In this document: positions 21,509 through 34,537 of the stretch, piece by piece
How the letters are laid out: every line of letters starts with the position of its first letter
How positions within the stretch are numbered: the stretch's first letter is position 1
Assembly (NCBI GenBank): GCA_027563935.2
Contig: CM050452.1
Location: 34,914,850 to 34,978,849, forward strand
Reading direction: 5' to 3'
From: Costus lasius
Lineage: Eukaryota > Streptophyta > Magnoliopsida > Zingiberales > Costaceae
Length of the DNA: 64,000 nucleotides
Notes under the pieces: model-generated
What the model saw: only the letters and a program-made list of their open reading frames with translations
The model's database searches: none
What the model was told of the DNA's origin: nothing
Made by a program: the position numbers and the translations under genes

Positions 21509-22516
21509 TAAATAGCATGAAGCTTGTTATTCTTTCGCTGTACCAAAATTGCACCCACTGCTTGGTCACTTGCATCACACATCAACTCGCATGGAAGTGT
21601 CCAATCTGGTGGTTGCATGATAGGTGCTGAGACAAGGGCCTTCTTTAACTTTTCAGAAGCTTCTGTATAGTCCCTGTCAAAAATAAAATAGCATCCTTAG
21701 CAAATAAATTTGTGAGAGGCCTAGTAATTTTTAAAAAATCTTTAATAAATCGACGATAAAATCCAGCATGGCCCAAAAACCTGCATATTGCTTTGACAGA
21801 GGTAGGCGGAGGTTAATTCTCAATTATTTCAAGTTTAGCCTTATCAACTTCTATGCCTCTTTGTGAGATAAGATGTCCAAGGACAATTCCCTACCGAACC
21901 ATGAAGTGGTATTTCTCCCAGTTAAGGACTAAATTCACCTCCTCGCATCTCTACAAAACAAGTGATAAATTAGATAGACAATCATCAAATGAAGAACCGT
22001 ATACCGAAAAATCATCCATAATATTTTCAATAAAATTAGAAAAGATGGCCATCATGTATCGTTGAAAAATGGCTGGCGCATTGCATAAAGCAAAAGGCAT
22101 GCGCCTGTAAGTGAAGGTTCCATATGGACACGTAAAAGTGGTCTTCTCTTGATCTTTAGGGTGAATCGGTATCTGAAAGAATCCTGAAAAACCATCAAGA
22201 AAACTAAAGTAATAATTAGTGGCTAATCGTTCAAGCTTCTGATCAATAAAAGGGAGAGGGAAATGATGTTTCTAGGTGGCCTTATTTAGCTTTTGAAAAT
22301 CGATGCACGTGCGCCACCCGATTACCGTTCTCATTGGAATTAACTCATTGTTCTCATTTCTTACTGCCGTAATTCCCCCTTTCTTTGGAACCATATGAAC
22401 AGGGCAGACCCATTCACTGTCAGAAATCTGATATATCACCCCCAGCATCTAGTAACTTCAGGATCTCCTTTTTTACTACCTCCTTCATGACGGGATTCAA
22501 CCGACGTTGATACACT
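21509..22516 (-). pseudogene. Athila reverse transcriptase region (pol of element E)
   Basis: Minus-strand remnant with RT motifs of Ty3/gypsy: the active site IMDDFSVYG (near 21,997-22,030), GHLISQRGIEVDKAK, and the connection to RNase H (CELMCDASD, AVGAILVQRKN, KLHAIYY) ending at the CATAG junction. At the right end the frame reads QRRLNPVMKEVVKKEI, which continues across element D into the remnant at 38,359. Stop codons and small indels interrupt it (for example after SNLSLVL). It belonged to one pol gene with the pieces at 16,951-18,506 and 38,359-39,614. Confidence 0.85.
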
Positions 22517-24336
22517 TGTTGTAGTCCGCAAGTGCACGAATACTTCGAAGTAATAAAAATATCGATCCCATAGAGACCTACGTGTTAAGTACCAAATAGT
22601 TGCTTTCTTACTAGCTAAGCAATCGATTATAATGCAATTAAATGATAGGAAGAGCGTAGAGATAATCAGAGAGAAATTGGGACTAGGGTTTCATCCACCT
22701 TAATTTCAATGACCAAATATGAATAAAAGATTGTCAGACTAATTTTTTCATGATAAAGATATAATTTACTTCATAAAAGGATTATCTCACTTTCATGCAG
22801 ACAATCATGCAGTGACCGATCCTCACTTTCACGCAAGATCTATCCCAAGCTGAAAATAAGTAAATCATCAATCAAAGAACTCAAGGATCACTTTCGTGCA
22901 TCCGAATTCTAAGTTGATCATCTCAAGTGGAATCTCAAGGATCACTTTCATGTATCCGAGTCTCAACACAGGTTCTACTTAAGGCTCTTCAATGTTCCGA
23001 TCCTCACTTTCGCACAAGATCTTCATGTTTAACAAAATAACTCAATCCTAGATTCAAATTATCAAACATGACAATTATTCTTCTAAAATCAAGAAATAAG
23101 AATTAACCTAATTTCTTACGGTGAGTTCCTAGTATTCAATTTTAAGGTTCCAAGTTCTCAAGCAAATTACTTTTTAGTCCATATTGTGAAAACTCTAAAA
23201 CATGCATGATAATAAGAAAACTATGGAGAATTATAGGCGATCATCACATAAGTAGAATTGTCATAATAATACTATTATGACAAAATAGAAGTTATCTAGT
23301 CATAAAATATCAAGGGGATTACACTCCCATGTCCCAAAAGATGTCTACGCTCGCATGGAAGAAGAAATATAATAAACCATAGTTTAGATTGATCAGAAAT
23401 TGAAAAGAAGGGAAAACAACTTTACAGCACGGTTGTAATGAAAATTACAGCCATAATTTTGGTCGTGAACAGTGAAGGCGCCTCTTCTTTCGTTGATTTA
23501 TCCTCCGATCGAGATCCTTTCTCTCTGAAACTTCTAGAGTATCGTCTCCTCCTCCAGGCGAAGCTTCCTTGTAAAAATCGCGGCCTGAGGTGGCCACTAC
23601 GCCTCTCAGTGAGAGGCCGAACGCTAGGGACGCCTTCTTTGATTTCTCTCTAGATAGTGGATGAAAATTAGGGCTTCCGCCCTCGGGGTGTTCTCCTCCT
23701 CTGAGCCTCCTTTTTTCCTTCTTACTGCTTTGAATTTAAAGGCCTGGATCGTCCACAATCGATCGCGCAAAAATCAGACTTCAATTTGAATTACAGCCGT
23801 GGAATCTGTTACGGCACTGCCATATTTTCCTTAAAGTCTTTTGTATAGGATTCGCCTAGAATTATGGTGCCGTGAAATTCGTTACGGTCGTACCGTATTT
23901 TCTCCAAATCTCTCGGGTCAGAAATTGCCTCAAAATACGGTACCGTGAAAAGGAATACGACAGTGCTGTAATTTTTGTAAAACTTTCTGTATGAAAACTG
24001 ACCCACATTACGGCAATGGTCCTTTATTATGGTAGTACTCAAAATTACGGTACCGTAATATGAATTACGGCCCTGCCGTAATTTCGTCAAAAGCTTTGAT
24101 TTGCATGAAAATTGACTGGCAGCTTTATCTCGACGTTTGGAATCCATTGGTGTGCTCAAATCTTCCAAAATCCATCAAAAATAGGTCCTTTTTACCTGAA
24201 AATCATGAAAAACCAGAAAAGAAGTAGATTCCGCAATATTTGATAAAAAGGGCATGAAAATAAGCAAAGTAGTATAAATATGACACAAAAGAGCAATGAA
24301 ATGACATAAAATATACAACATATTTTGGTGTCATCA
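22517..24336 (-). repeat. 3' LTR of element D (LTR7)
   Basis: 1,820 bp, TG...CA ends. Contains motif repeats (22,790-23,020), the leader hairpin (23,431-23,452) and class 1 palindromes (23,795-24,085). The reversed priming tract follows at 24,337-24,370 (CTTTGCTTGTCCTCAAG). Around 23,325 it preserves the uninterrupted form of the site where a copia LTR entered LTR8. Confidence 0.9.
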
Positions 24337-24550
24337 AACACATAAGACTCAAACTTTGCTTGTCCTCAAGCAAATAAATAAAGAACAATGCTAAGTATGG
24401 AAAATATGCTATTTTATGAAAAATAAATTTCTAAAATATAAACTTGGCATTCATCAAAAGATATTCAATAATCTTCCTCAACATGGCTTTCTCAAATATG
24501 CAGAAATCAAAATTTTCAATTCCACTCAAAGGATATTCAATAATCTTCCT

Positions 24551-25528
24551 CTATTTATTAGAAAGTAAAATCATCAGTCTTTTCTTCAAATTTATATCTT
24601 CAATTGCAATAGGACTTTCATCAAAAGATTCAAGTATTGGATCATAAAAATAGTCTTCCTGTCTCACATTAGGTTCTTCAATAAAGCGTAATTTTTCAAA
24701 TAAATCAGTAGACATGAGCAAAGCATCATAGTGAGATTCATCAATATTCATAATTTTCAAATCCATTTTAAGTTCTTCATGCTCATCGTCAATTTCAAAA
24801 TTACTAACAAAATCAGAGTAAGATTTTTCTAAATCAATCCCCTCATATCCTTCATCAGATTTAACAACAAATAATATATCATCAAAAGAATCAATTTCAT
24901 AACTATCACTAGAATCAAGAGGGGATTTTTCAGAATCAATTTCATCAACCTTTTCCATAAATAAATTATCAAATGAATCAATTTTACAATCATCAAAATC
25001 AGAGTGAGATTCATTAATGTTCACATAAGGCTCAATCTCAAAACAATCATAATCAGAGGGGGAAATTTCTAAATCAATTTCTCCAGTTTCCAAATCAAAT
25101 TCAAATAAACAAGCTTGTTGTGCTATCCGGGCTTCTAACATTTCAGTATTAGCAGATATAGTTTCTACTTGAGAAGTAAGATGACTAACTATCCCATTAA
25201 GATCCTCAATTTCTTTGTCTTGATTTTGCATGAATTGATTTTGATTTTTCATGAATTTTTCAAGCATGGATTTTAACCTAGATTTTTTTGTATCCTCAAA
25301 GTGAGGTTCAGAAACATGATTTAGAGGAGTTAAAAATTGGCAATCAGAAGTATAATGATCAAAACATCCACAAATATCACATATAATCGAAGAATAAGAT
25401 GTCCTAACAGGGTGCTTATAAGAGTGAAAATTTTCTTCAAGAGTGCACAATGAATCATCTTCATACTTACCTTATGGCATGTATACCTCACCTCTTTCAA
25501 TTGCCCATGAGTTGTGATTAAAAGACAT
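24551..25528 (-). pseudogene. Gag-like zinc-knuckle ORF of element D
   Basis: From ATG at 25,528 the frame is broken once by TAA (25,472-25,474) and then stays open to 24,551, about 300 residues. Near the start of the long part is a CCHC zinc knuckle, CDICGCFDHYTSDC, as in retrotransposon Gag. A Gln/Asn/Glu-rich segment that could form a coiled coil follows (KSMLEKFMKNQNQ region), then a very acidic tail with repeated SFD/IDS phrases. No protease or polymerase motif. With an alternative start after the stop the protein could still be made, so the loss may be partial. It is the only ORF of element D. Confidence 0.6.
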
Positions 25529-25724
25529 ATCTTCAAATCTATCAAGAACAGAAAGATTATCCAACACCAATCAATTAAATTTTTTTTCTCAGAATATATA
25601 AAAAAATAGAAAATATAAAACACAAGCAAATTCAAAAATTTTAGAAATCACAGTTCTGTCACAAATTGTGAAAATCCAAAGCTTGCAAAAACAAAAAACA
25701 AAGTTAAATCTAAAACATAACTAA

Positions 25725-25744
25725 GGTCCCCAGCAACGGCGCTA
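25725..25744 (-). other. Primer-binding site of element D (tRNA-Asp type)
   Basis: On the minus strand: TAGCGCCGTTGCTGGGG, then ACC, six bases from the LTR end. It matches the TGGCGCCGTTGCCGGGG consensus of Athila elements except for two bases. Confidence 0.85.
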
Positions 25745-26520
25745 AAAACTTGTTGTAGTCCGCAAGTGCACAGATACTTTGAAGTAATAAAAATCTTGAT
25801 CCCACAAAGACCTACGTCTTAAGTATCAAATAGTTGTATTCTTACTAGCTAAGCAATCGATTATAATGCAAATAAATGATAGGAAGAGCGTAGAGATAAT
25901 CAGAGAGAAATTGGGACTAGGGTTTCATCCACCTTAATTTCAATGACTAGATATGAATAAAAGGTTGTTAGACTAATTTTTTCATGATAAAGATATAATT
26001 TACTTCATAAAAGGATTATCTCACTTTCGTGCAGACAATCATGTAGGGACCGATCCTCACTTTCATGCAAGATCTATTCCATGCTGAAAATAAGTAAATC
26101 ATCAATCAACGAACTCAAGGATCACTTTCGTGCATCCGAATCTCAACACAGATTCTACTTAAGGCTCTCCAACATTCCGATCCTCACTTTCACACAAGAT
26201 CTTCACGTTTAACAAAATAACTCAATCCTAGATTCAAATTATCATACATGGCAATTATTCTTCTAAAATCAAGAAATAAGAATTAACCTAATTTCTTACG
26301 GTGAGTTCCTAATATTCAATTTTAGGGTTCTAAGTTCTCATGCAAATCACTTTTCAGTCCATATTGCGAAAACTCTAAAACATGCATGATAATAAGAAAA
26401 CTATGGAGAATTATAGGCGATCATCACATAAGTAGAATTGTTATAATAAAACTATTCTGACAAAATAGAAGTTATCTAGTCATAAAAAATCAAGGGGATT
26501 ACACTCCCATGACCCAAAAG

Positions 26521-28198
26521 TGTTGGGGTATGCCCTTAAGGCTAATGTTTGAGGCCATGGGATTGTAACAGTATCATGTATAAACCCTTATGTTTATAAA
26601 GGCAATGGTTATTATTCAGTTTGTTACATTGTCTGCTGCAATAACTGTGCTTCTGAATAATGTCTCAATGCTGTTCAGCTAGGCTGACATGCTATATGTC
26701 CTTAGTCGAGATATCTTGGTGAACATGAGACAGCCTTGATATGGTTAAGACTAATGTGTGTTCTAATCTTATAGGATGCTTCGAGCATAGAATAAGATGT
26801 AGACTCATGGGTACATTTGATGTACTGGACAGACCCTACTAGGATATTCAATTGCTTGTCACAATGTCAATAATCCTTGTATGCAACAAGTGGCATACTT
26901 CCTCTGACTTGAGATCACTTGTGTTTCTAAATGATGATTGTCATTGTTTTGAGGTAGTTCAATATCATTTGAAACATAATGGTTATAGACTATCTTGGAT
27001 AATGATCATGAGTCAGGTTAGGGCACTGGTGATAGATATAGGATTGCCGTCTCTTTGTTTAAGGAGCATGATGTTCTATGGGGCCCCCCCCCTTGGATGA
27101 GATGATTGAGAAAGTGTATGGCCATACCCAGGTGACTATGTTCATCTGATCTAATCATGCTCATCATATTGGAGTTACAGGCTTGACACGCTTGTCCAAT
27201 GAGAACATCCAGTGGCAAAGGAAACTTGTATGCCTTGTGAAATGGATTCACACTTGTGCTGTGGTTTGGGTGTAGTCTTGGAAGACTCTTTCCTTTATAT
27301 CGGGAGACAGTGATGTGTTGCTAGATACCCCTCACTGATCGTGATAATGTGAGTTATCGTTACCGACATTTAAAGGAAACCCTCAGGGTCGCACAATTTT
27401 ATGATATGGCTTACTTAAGTCAGATCGTATAGACTGAATTGATTAAGTTCAGTTTAAAGGGATTTAGACTCTGATTGTAAGTGAGATCTGGTCTGATCAT
27501 GTTTGATTGATTAGGGCTTGAGATCGGTAAGCTTCGATCGAGAGAATTGATGCTAGATCGGTGAGATCAAAAGCATCACGAGATGAACGGTTAGATCAGG
27601 AACCTTAGGTTTTAAGACGATCTAGACCAAATGACTTGGGCTGTTTTGATTTGGTCTTTGAACCAAATTGAGTTGGGTCAATTAATTAAACCGGTTCAAG
27701 AGAATGAACGCATGGTTCAATCTTTGAAGCGTTATTGTCGGTTATGAAGAGGTGGGCGCATGCTCTTCATGGCTTGCTATTTTTAGTAAGTCTTCATGCG
27801 CCACCTCTCACGAACGCCAATACGTTTTGACTCTTGCTCTCGACGCTCTCTCGCGGGGGGAAAAGCTTCCTTCACATCTTGGAGAGGTCTCGGCCAAGTG
27901 GAAGAAGACATCTCATCCCTTTGATTCGATCAAAGACCCTTGAAGAACCTTGCTAGCACAAGGATCTCAAGGAGTAGGCGGCATCACCTTGTGTGCGCAC
28001 CTTTTGGAGGAGTTTCATTCGAATCTCTTCTTCCTTGACGCCATCCAATAGAAATGGCTATGGTATGATTCCTAACTATAAGAGGTTGATCATATAAACA
28101 TATATGCGATTATTGTTGAAACCCTAGCTTCCCATGCGAAAACTTTCTTTTGCGCCACCCTTAGGGTTTCGGCCCCCCTTAGATTTAGGGGTCTTTCA
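26521..28198 (+). mobile_element. Copia solo LTR in LTR8
   Basis: Starts TGTTGGGGTATGCCC, ends GGTCTTTCA; 1,678 bp; perfect AAAAG duplication (26,516-26,520 and 28,199-28,203). The empty site is preserved in LTR7 near 23,325 (CCCAAAAGATGTCTA). Same family as A and B but clearly diverged in its last third. Confidence 0.95.
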
Positions 28199-28921
28199 AA
28201 AAGATGTCTAAGCTAGCATGGAAGAAGAAATACAATAAACCATAGTTTAGATTGAATAGAAATTGAAAAGAAGGGAAAACAACTTTACAGCACAGTTGTA
28301 ATGAAAATTACAGCCGTAATTTTGGTCGTGAACAGTGCAGGCGCCTCTTCTTTCATTAATTTCTCTTCCGATCGAGATCCTTTCTCTCTGAAGCTTCTGG
28401 GGTATCATATCCTCCTCCAAGCAAAGCTTCCTTGTAAAAATCGTGGCCTGAGGTGGCCTCTACGCCTCTCGGCGAGAGGCCGAACCCTAGGGACGTCTTC
28501 TTTGATTTCTCTCTGGATATTGGATGAAAATTAAGGCTTTCGCCCATCGGCGTGTTCTCCTCCTCTGAGCCTCTTTTTTTCCTTCTTACAGCTTTGAATT
28601 TAAAGCCCTGGATCATCCGTAATCGATCGCGCAAAAATCGGACTTTAATTTGACCATGAAAATTGTGTTCCAGGGTTAGAATTGTGGCCGTGGAATCTGT
28701 TACGGCACTGCCGTATTTTCCTTAAAGTCTTCTGTACAGGATTAGACCAGAATTATGGTGCCGTGATATTCTATATGGCCATACCATATTTTCTCCAAAT
28801 CTCTCGGGTCAAAAATCGCCTCAAAATACGGTATAGTGAAAAGGAATACGACAGTGCCGTAATTTTTACAAAACTTTCTGTATGAAAACTAACCCACATT
28901 ATGGCAGTGGTCCGTTATTAC

Positions 28922-30632
28922 TGTAGGGTCCCCTTCGAGGGGGAGCGCAAGCAGATCAAACCCTAAAGGGGGCGCATGTAAATTCTTTTGGCAGCGGAAT
29001 TAGGGTTTTATCAAGATCGCATGAATATATGTTCATATGATCAACCTTAAGACGTTGTAAAGATCGAAAGAATATCTCATACCATAGCCATCGGTTTGAT
29101 GGAGCCTTGGAAGCAAAGGCGCAAATGAACCTTCTCCAAAGTTGACGCACACAAGAAGATGCCGCCTACTTCCTTTGGCGTTCCTTGTGCTAGCAAGTGC
29201 CCAAGGTGTCCTTGACGTATGGAAAGGATGAGATCGCTTGGTGCCTTCACCGAGACCTCCTCTTCGTCAACTACCTCAATCCACGAGAGTATGTGCGTTC
29301 ACCTCCAAGCGAACGCCTTGACGTTGAGGTGTAGAGGCATTTTGGGCGTTAAGGCGTTGAGGCCTTCATGACTTTCCATAAATGGAAATCATGCGCCATG
29401 ATCTCATAACCGATCAAAGAAAACGCTTTCAACCAATGAACCAAGCGTTCACACATGTGAACCGGTTCAAGCAAATCGAATGCATTTCAATTTTGGTTCA
29501 AAGATCAATTAACCCAAGCATTGGTTTAGATCACCGTTAAACCCTAAGGCTCCAGATCCAACCGTTCATCTCCTGATGCTTCTGATCTCACCGATCTAGC
29601 ATCAACTCTCTCGATCAAAGCTTACCGATCTCAAGCCCTAATCAATCAAACATGATTAGACCAGATCTCACTTATAATCAGAGCTTATAATCCCTTTAAA
29701 CTGAACCCAAATAATTCAGTCCACATGATCTGACTCAAGTAAGCCATATCATCAAATTGTGCGACCCTGAGGGTTTCCTTTAAATGTCGGTAACGATAAC
29801 TTTCGTTATCACGATCAGTGAGGGGTATCTAGCAACACATCACTGTCTCCCGATATAAAGGAAAGAGTCTTCCAAGACTACACCCAAACCATAGCACAAG
29901 TGTGAATCAACTTCACAAGGCATGCATATATCCTTTGCCACTGGATGTTCTTATTGGACAAGCAAGTCAAGCTTGTAACTCCAATATTACGAGCATGATT
30001 AGATCAGATGAACACTGTCACCTGGGTATGGCCATACACTTTCTCAATCATCTCATTCAAGGGGGGGCCCCTTTAGAACATCACACTCCTTAAACAAGGA
30101 GACGGCAATCCTGTATCTATCACTAGTGCCCTAACCTGACTCATGATCATTATCCAAGATAGTCTATAACCATTATGTTTCAAATGATATTGAACAACCT
30201 CAAAACAATGACAATCATCATTTAGAAACACAAGTGATCTCAAGTCAGAGGACATGTGCCACTTGATGCAAACAAGGATTATTCACATTGTGACAAACAA
30301 TTGAATATCCTAGTAGGGTTTGTCCAGTACATCCAATGTACCCATGAGTCTACATCTTATTCCATGCTCGAAGCATCCTATAAGATTAGAACACATATTA
30401 GTCTCAATCATATCAAGGCTGTCTCATGTTCACCAAGATATCTCGACTAAGGACATTACAGCATGTCAGCCTAGCTGAACAGCTTTGAGACATTATTCAG
30501 AAGTACAATTATTGCAGCAGACAATATAACAACCTGAATAACAACCATGCCTTTATAAACATAAGAGTTTATTACATGATACTGATACAATCCCAAGGCC
30601 TCAAACATTAGCCTTAAGGGCATACCCCAACA
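28922..30632 (-). repeat. 3' LTR of copia B
   Basis: Minus-strand reading TGTTGGGGTATG ... GACCCTACA. The purine tract (reverse of TCTCCCACTT, 30,634-30,643) borders it. Its U5 end differs completely from that of copia A. Confidence 0.95.
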
Positions 30633-30652
30633 ATCTCCCACTTGCACTTAAT

Positions 30653-33600
30653 CTAATGGTTGAGAAATCTCAAACCCATATTATTACAGTGCTTCTCATG
30701 CTTCTGCTGCGCCAGAGGCTTAGTAAGCGGGTCTGCCAGATTGTCATCTGTATGTACCTTGCAGACTTTGATCTCGCCTCGATCTATGATCTCCCTGATC
30801 AAGTGAAACCGTCTTTGTATGTGCTTGGACTTCTGGTGCGACCGTGGTTCCTTTGCTTGTGCGATTGCTCCAGTGTTATCACAGAAGATAACCAAAGGAT
30901 CTGCACTCGAAGGAACAACACCAAGTTCTCTCATGAACTTACGAATCCACACTGCCTCCTTGGATGCTTCCGAGGCTGCAACATACTCGGCTTCTGTTGT
31001 GGAATCAGCAACAGTTGACTGTTTGAAACTCTTCCACACCACTGCTCCTCCATTCAAGCTAAAAACATAGCCTGATTGCGATTGGAAATCATCCTGGTCA
31101 GACTGGAACGAAGCGTCAGTATATCCTTCAATACTGAGTTCTTCCTGACCACCATATATCAAGAACATATCTTTGGTCCTCCGTAGATATTTTAAGATGT
31201 TCTTGACTGCAATCCAGTGCGCCTGACCTGGATTACTTTGGAACCGACTGGTCACGCTTAACCCGTAAGCGACGTCTGGGCGAGTACACAACATCGCATA
31301 CATAATGGACCCAATAGCCGAAGCATAAGGCGTATTGTCCATTTCATCTTTCTCAGTCTGTGTTTGTGGACACTGACTCTTCGAAAGATTCAGACCATGT
31401 CTGACTGGAAGATACCCCCTTTTAGAATTCTCTAAATGGAATCTTTCCAGGACTTTATCGATGTAAGTACTCTGGCACAGCCCGGGAAGCCCCTTAGATC
31501 TATCCCTGTAGATCTTCACACCTAATACATAGGCTGCTTCTCCTAGATCTTTCATCTGAAAACATTTTCCCAACCATGCTTTAACAGCATGCAGTTCAGG
31601 AATATCGTTTCCAATGATCAAGATGTCATCGACGTAGAGGACTAGGAAAGTAATCACGCTCCCACTAAACCTCTTATATACACACGGGTCATCTTTGTTC
31701 TTGATGAAACCAAACTCAGAGATTGATTCATCAAAACGAATATTCCAGCTTCTCGATGCTTGTTTAAGTCCATAAATGGACTTCTTTAACTTGCATATTT
31801 TATGACGATCTGATGGATTAGTGAAACCTTCAGGTTGTGTCATATACACATCCTCATCCAGATTTCCATTCAGGAAAGCCGTCTTCACATCCATCTGCTA
31901 GATCTCATAATCGTAATATGCTGCTATCGCGAAAAGAATCCGAATAGACTTAAACATGGCTACAGGTGAGAAAGTTTCATCATAATCTATCCCGTAGATT
32001 TGTTTGAAACCTTTCGCAACTAGCCTGCCTTTATAGGTAACCACGTTACCATCCATGTCAATCTTCTTCTTGAAGATCCATTTACAGCCTATAGGGATTA
32101 CTCCCGGAGGCGGATCAACCAAATCCCAGACTTGGTTATCTGACATGGAGTCCATCTCGGCTCGCATAGCAACAAGCCATCTAGCTGACTCCGGTCCACT
32201 GACCGCATCCGCATAAGTGAGGGGTTCATCATTATCAATGATGTAGACTCCGTCATAGCGCTCAGGCTGTCGACGGATCCTTCCCGATCTACGCGGTTCC
32301 CGTGATATCTGAGCCTCAGATTGTTCAATAACCTGTTCTACCGGCTCAGGCTCATCCAATTGTGCTTGACTACTTTGTCCTTCCTCTGGATTCTCATCCA
32401 GCTTTATTTCTCTCCCACTGGCCTCTTGCAGAAGAAACTCCTTCTCAAGAAATATGGCCGTCCGAGCAACAAATACCTTGTTCTCTTTGGGATCGAAGAA
32501 ATAATAACCCTTAGTTTCCTTAGGGTAACCGACAAAGATACATTTGTCAGATCTACTCTCCAGTTTCCCAGAGGCGAGCTTTTTGACATAAGCCTCGCAG
32601 CCCCAGATCCTAATAAATGTCAAGCTTGGCTGTTTCCCATACCATAACTCATATGGAGTCTTAGAAACTGCCTTGGATGGCACTCGGTTTAGTACCTTTG
32701 CAGCTGTCTCCAGTGCAAAACCCCAAAAGGAATATGGAAGAGTAGCCTGACTCATCATAGAACGAACCATATCAAGTAACGTTCTATTTCTCCTCTCGGA
32801 TACACCATTCCATTGGGGTGTTCCTGGTGGAGTGAGCTGTGAGATAATCCCACACTCCTTCAGATAGTCAGTAAATTCTCGACTTAGGTATTCTCCACCT
32901 CGATCAGAACGAAGTGCCTTGATATTTCGGCCTAGCTGATTCTGTACTTCATTCTTGAACTCTTTGAACTTGTCAAAAGATTCACTTTTATGTCTCATAA
33001 GATAGACATACCCATATCTACTGAAATCATCAGTAAAGGTAATGAAGTACTGATAGCCACCTCTAGCATGTTTACTAAATGGCCCACACACATCACTGTG
33101 TATAAGGTCAAGTAAACCCGAAGCCCTTTGACCTTTGTTGGGAAAAGGAGCCTTCGTCATTTTACCCATTAAACAAGCTTTGCATGTATCAATCTCCTCA
33201 CAGGAGAATGATCCCAGCAGTCCATGATCATGCAACCGCTTAATGCGCTTCTTGTTAATATGGCCTAAACGACTATGCCATAGCAAGGTGCTGTCATCAG
33301 CATACTTGGCTTTCTTATTATCAATGTTTTGTATAGAAAATTCCATGTCCAACATGAATAACCCATTGTTAATTGAACCAGTAGCATAAACAATATTATC
33401 AAGAGTAAGATAACACTTTGAAATCTTGCATTCAAAGGAAAACCCTTTCCTGACAAGAGCAGGAATAGAGATAATATTTTTGGTAATACTGGGTACAAAG
33501 TAACAATTGTTTAATTCTAATACAATGCCAGATGGTAATGAGATGTAATAATCCCCTACAGCAACAGCAGCAACCCGTGCCCCGTTTCCAACTCGTAGGT

Positions 33601-34537
33601 CCACCTCATGCTGTCCCACCTGTCTTCTTCTCTTGAGTTCCTGTACATTTGAACAAATGTGAACTCCACATGCAGTGTCCAACACCCATGAAATAGAAGA
33701 AGATGAAACCATGACTTCCGTCACGTATATACCTGAGCCAGAAGATATGCTTCCCCTCTTGTCTCCTTGGAGCGCTTTACAGTCCTTTTTCCAGTGACCC
33801 AGCTGGCCACAGTGGAAACATCTGTTGTCCTTCGACCGCTTTACCTTCTGTTTCAGAGCCTTGCTGTAATTCTTGACAGGGGCTTTGCCCTTCTTCCCCT
33901 TCTTCTTGTTCCTAGAAGGAACCATTAAGACAGAGGTTGAAGGCTTTCCCTTCAGAGTCTCCTCAGTAGTCAAGAGCATATTCAGCAGCTCTGCCGGAGT
34001 ACAATCGATTTTGTTCATATTAAAGTTAATAATGAACGCATCGAAAGAGGGCGGGAGAGACTGCAGAATAATATCTACAGCAAGCTCTTGGTTGATGGTA
34101 TGCCCCAGTTTCTCTAGAGCCTGCTTGTGCCCAATCATCTTGAGCACGTGAGCTCCCACTGGGCTCCCTTCAGCCAGTTTGTTCTGAAAGAAAAGCTTTG
34201 TCAGATTATAGCGTTCTGTCCTCGCCTGTGCAGCATACAGCATCTTGAGGTTCGCTATAATTTCTATAGCCGACATATCCTCATGCTGACGCTGCAGCGG
34301 TGGCGTCATAGACGCTAGCATCAGGCAAGCGACATCAATGCTATCATTGACGTGCTTTTCATAGGCATCGCCAACCGCCCTTGCGGCGTTCGCAGCGGGT
34401 TGAGGCGGCACAGCCGTCTCGAGGACATACAGTTTCCTCTCAGCCTTAAGAACGATCTTAAGGTGTCCGAACCAGTCTGAGAAGTTTGGCCCAGCAAACT
34501 TCTCCCTTTCCAGTAGGGATCGCACATTGAAGCTCAT
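30653..34537 (-). pseudogene. Gag-pol polyprotein of copia B, one amber codon
   Basis: A frame of 1,294 codons from ATG at 34,537 to the stop at 30,653, equal in length to that of copia A with no indel. The only break is TAG at 31,898-31,900, codon 880, where copia A has Trp; it lies three residues before the first RT catalytic Asp (MDVKTAF). Domains: Gag (1-230), zinc knuckle CFHCGQLGHWKKDC (240-253), protease DTA (287-289), integrase HHCC (421-455) and D482/D545/E581 with D-35-E spacing and an intact WNGVSERR, RT with YVDD (968-971), RNase H with D1141, E1184 and D1220. Without readthrough, Gag, protease and integrase would be made but not RT. Two long frames result. Confidence 0.95.

Noticed and set aside
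25739..25750. Possible host gene exon around the conserved GGCGCTAAAAACT
   Set aside because: It is the primer-binding site next to the LTR of element D.
30656..31070. Plus-strand frames across copia B (also 32,321-32,647 and 33,873-34,318) and the matching minus-strand frames in copia A
   Set aside because: They are antisense shadows of the conserved gag-pol frame.
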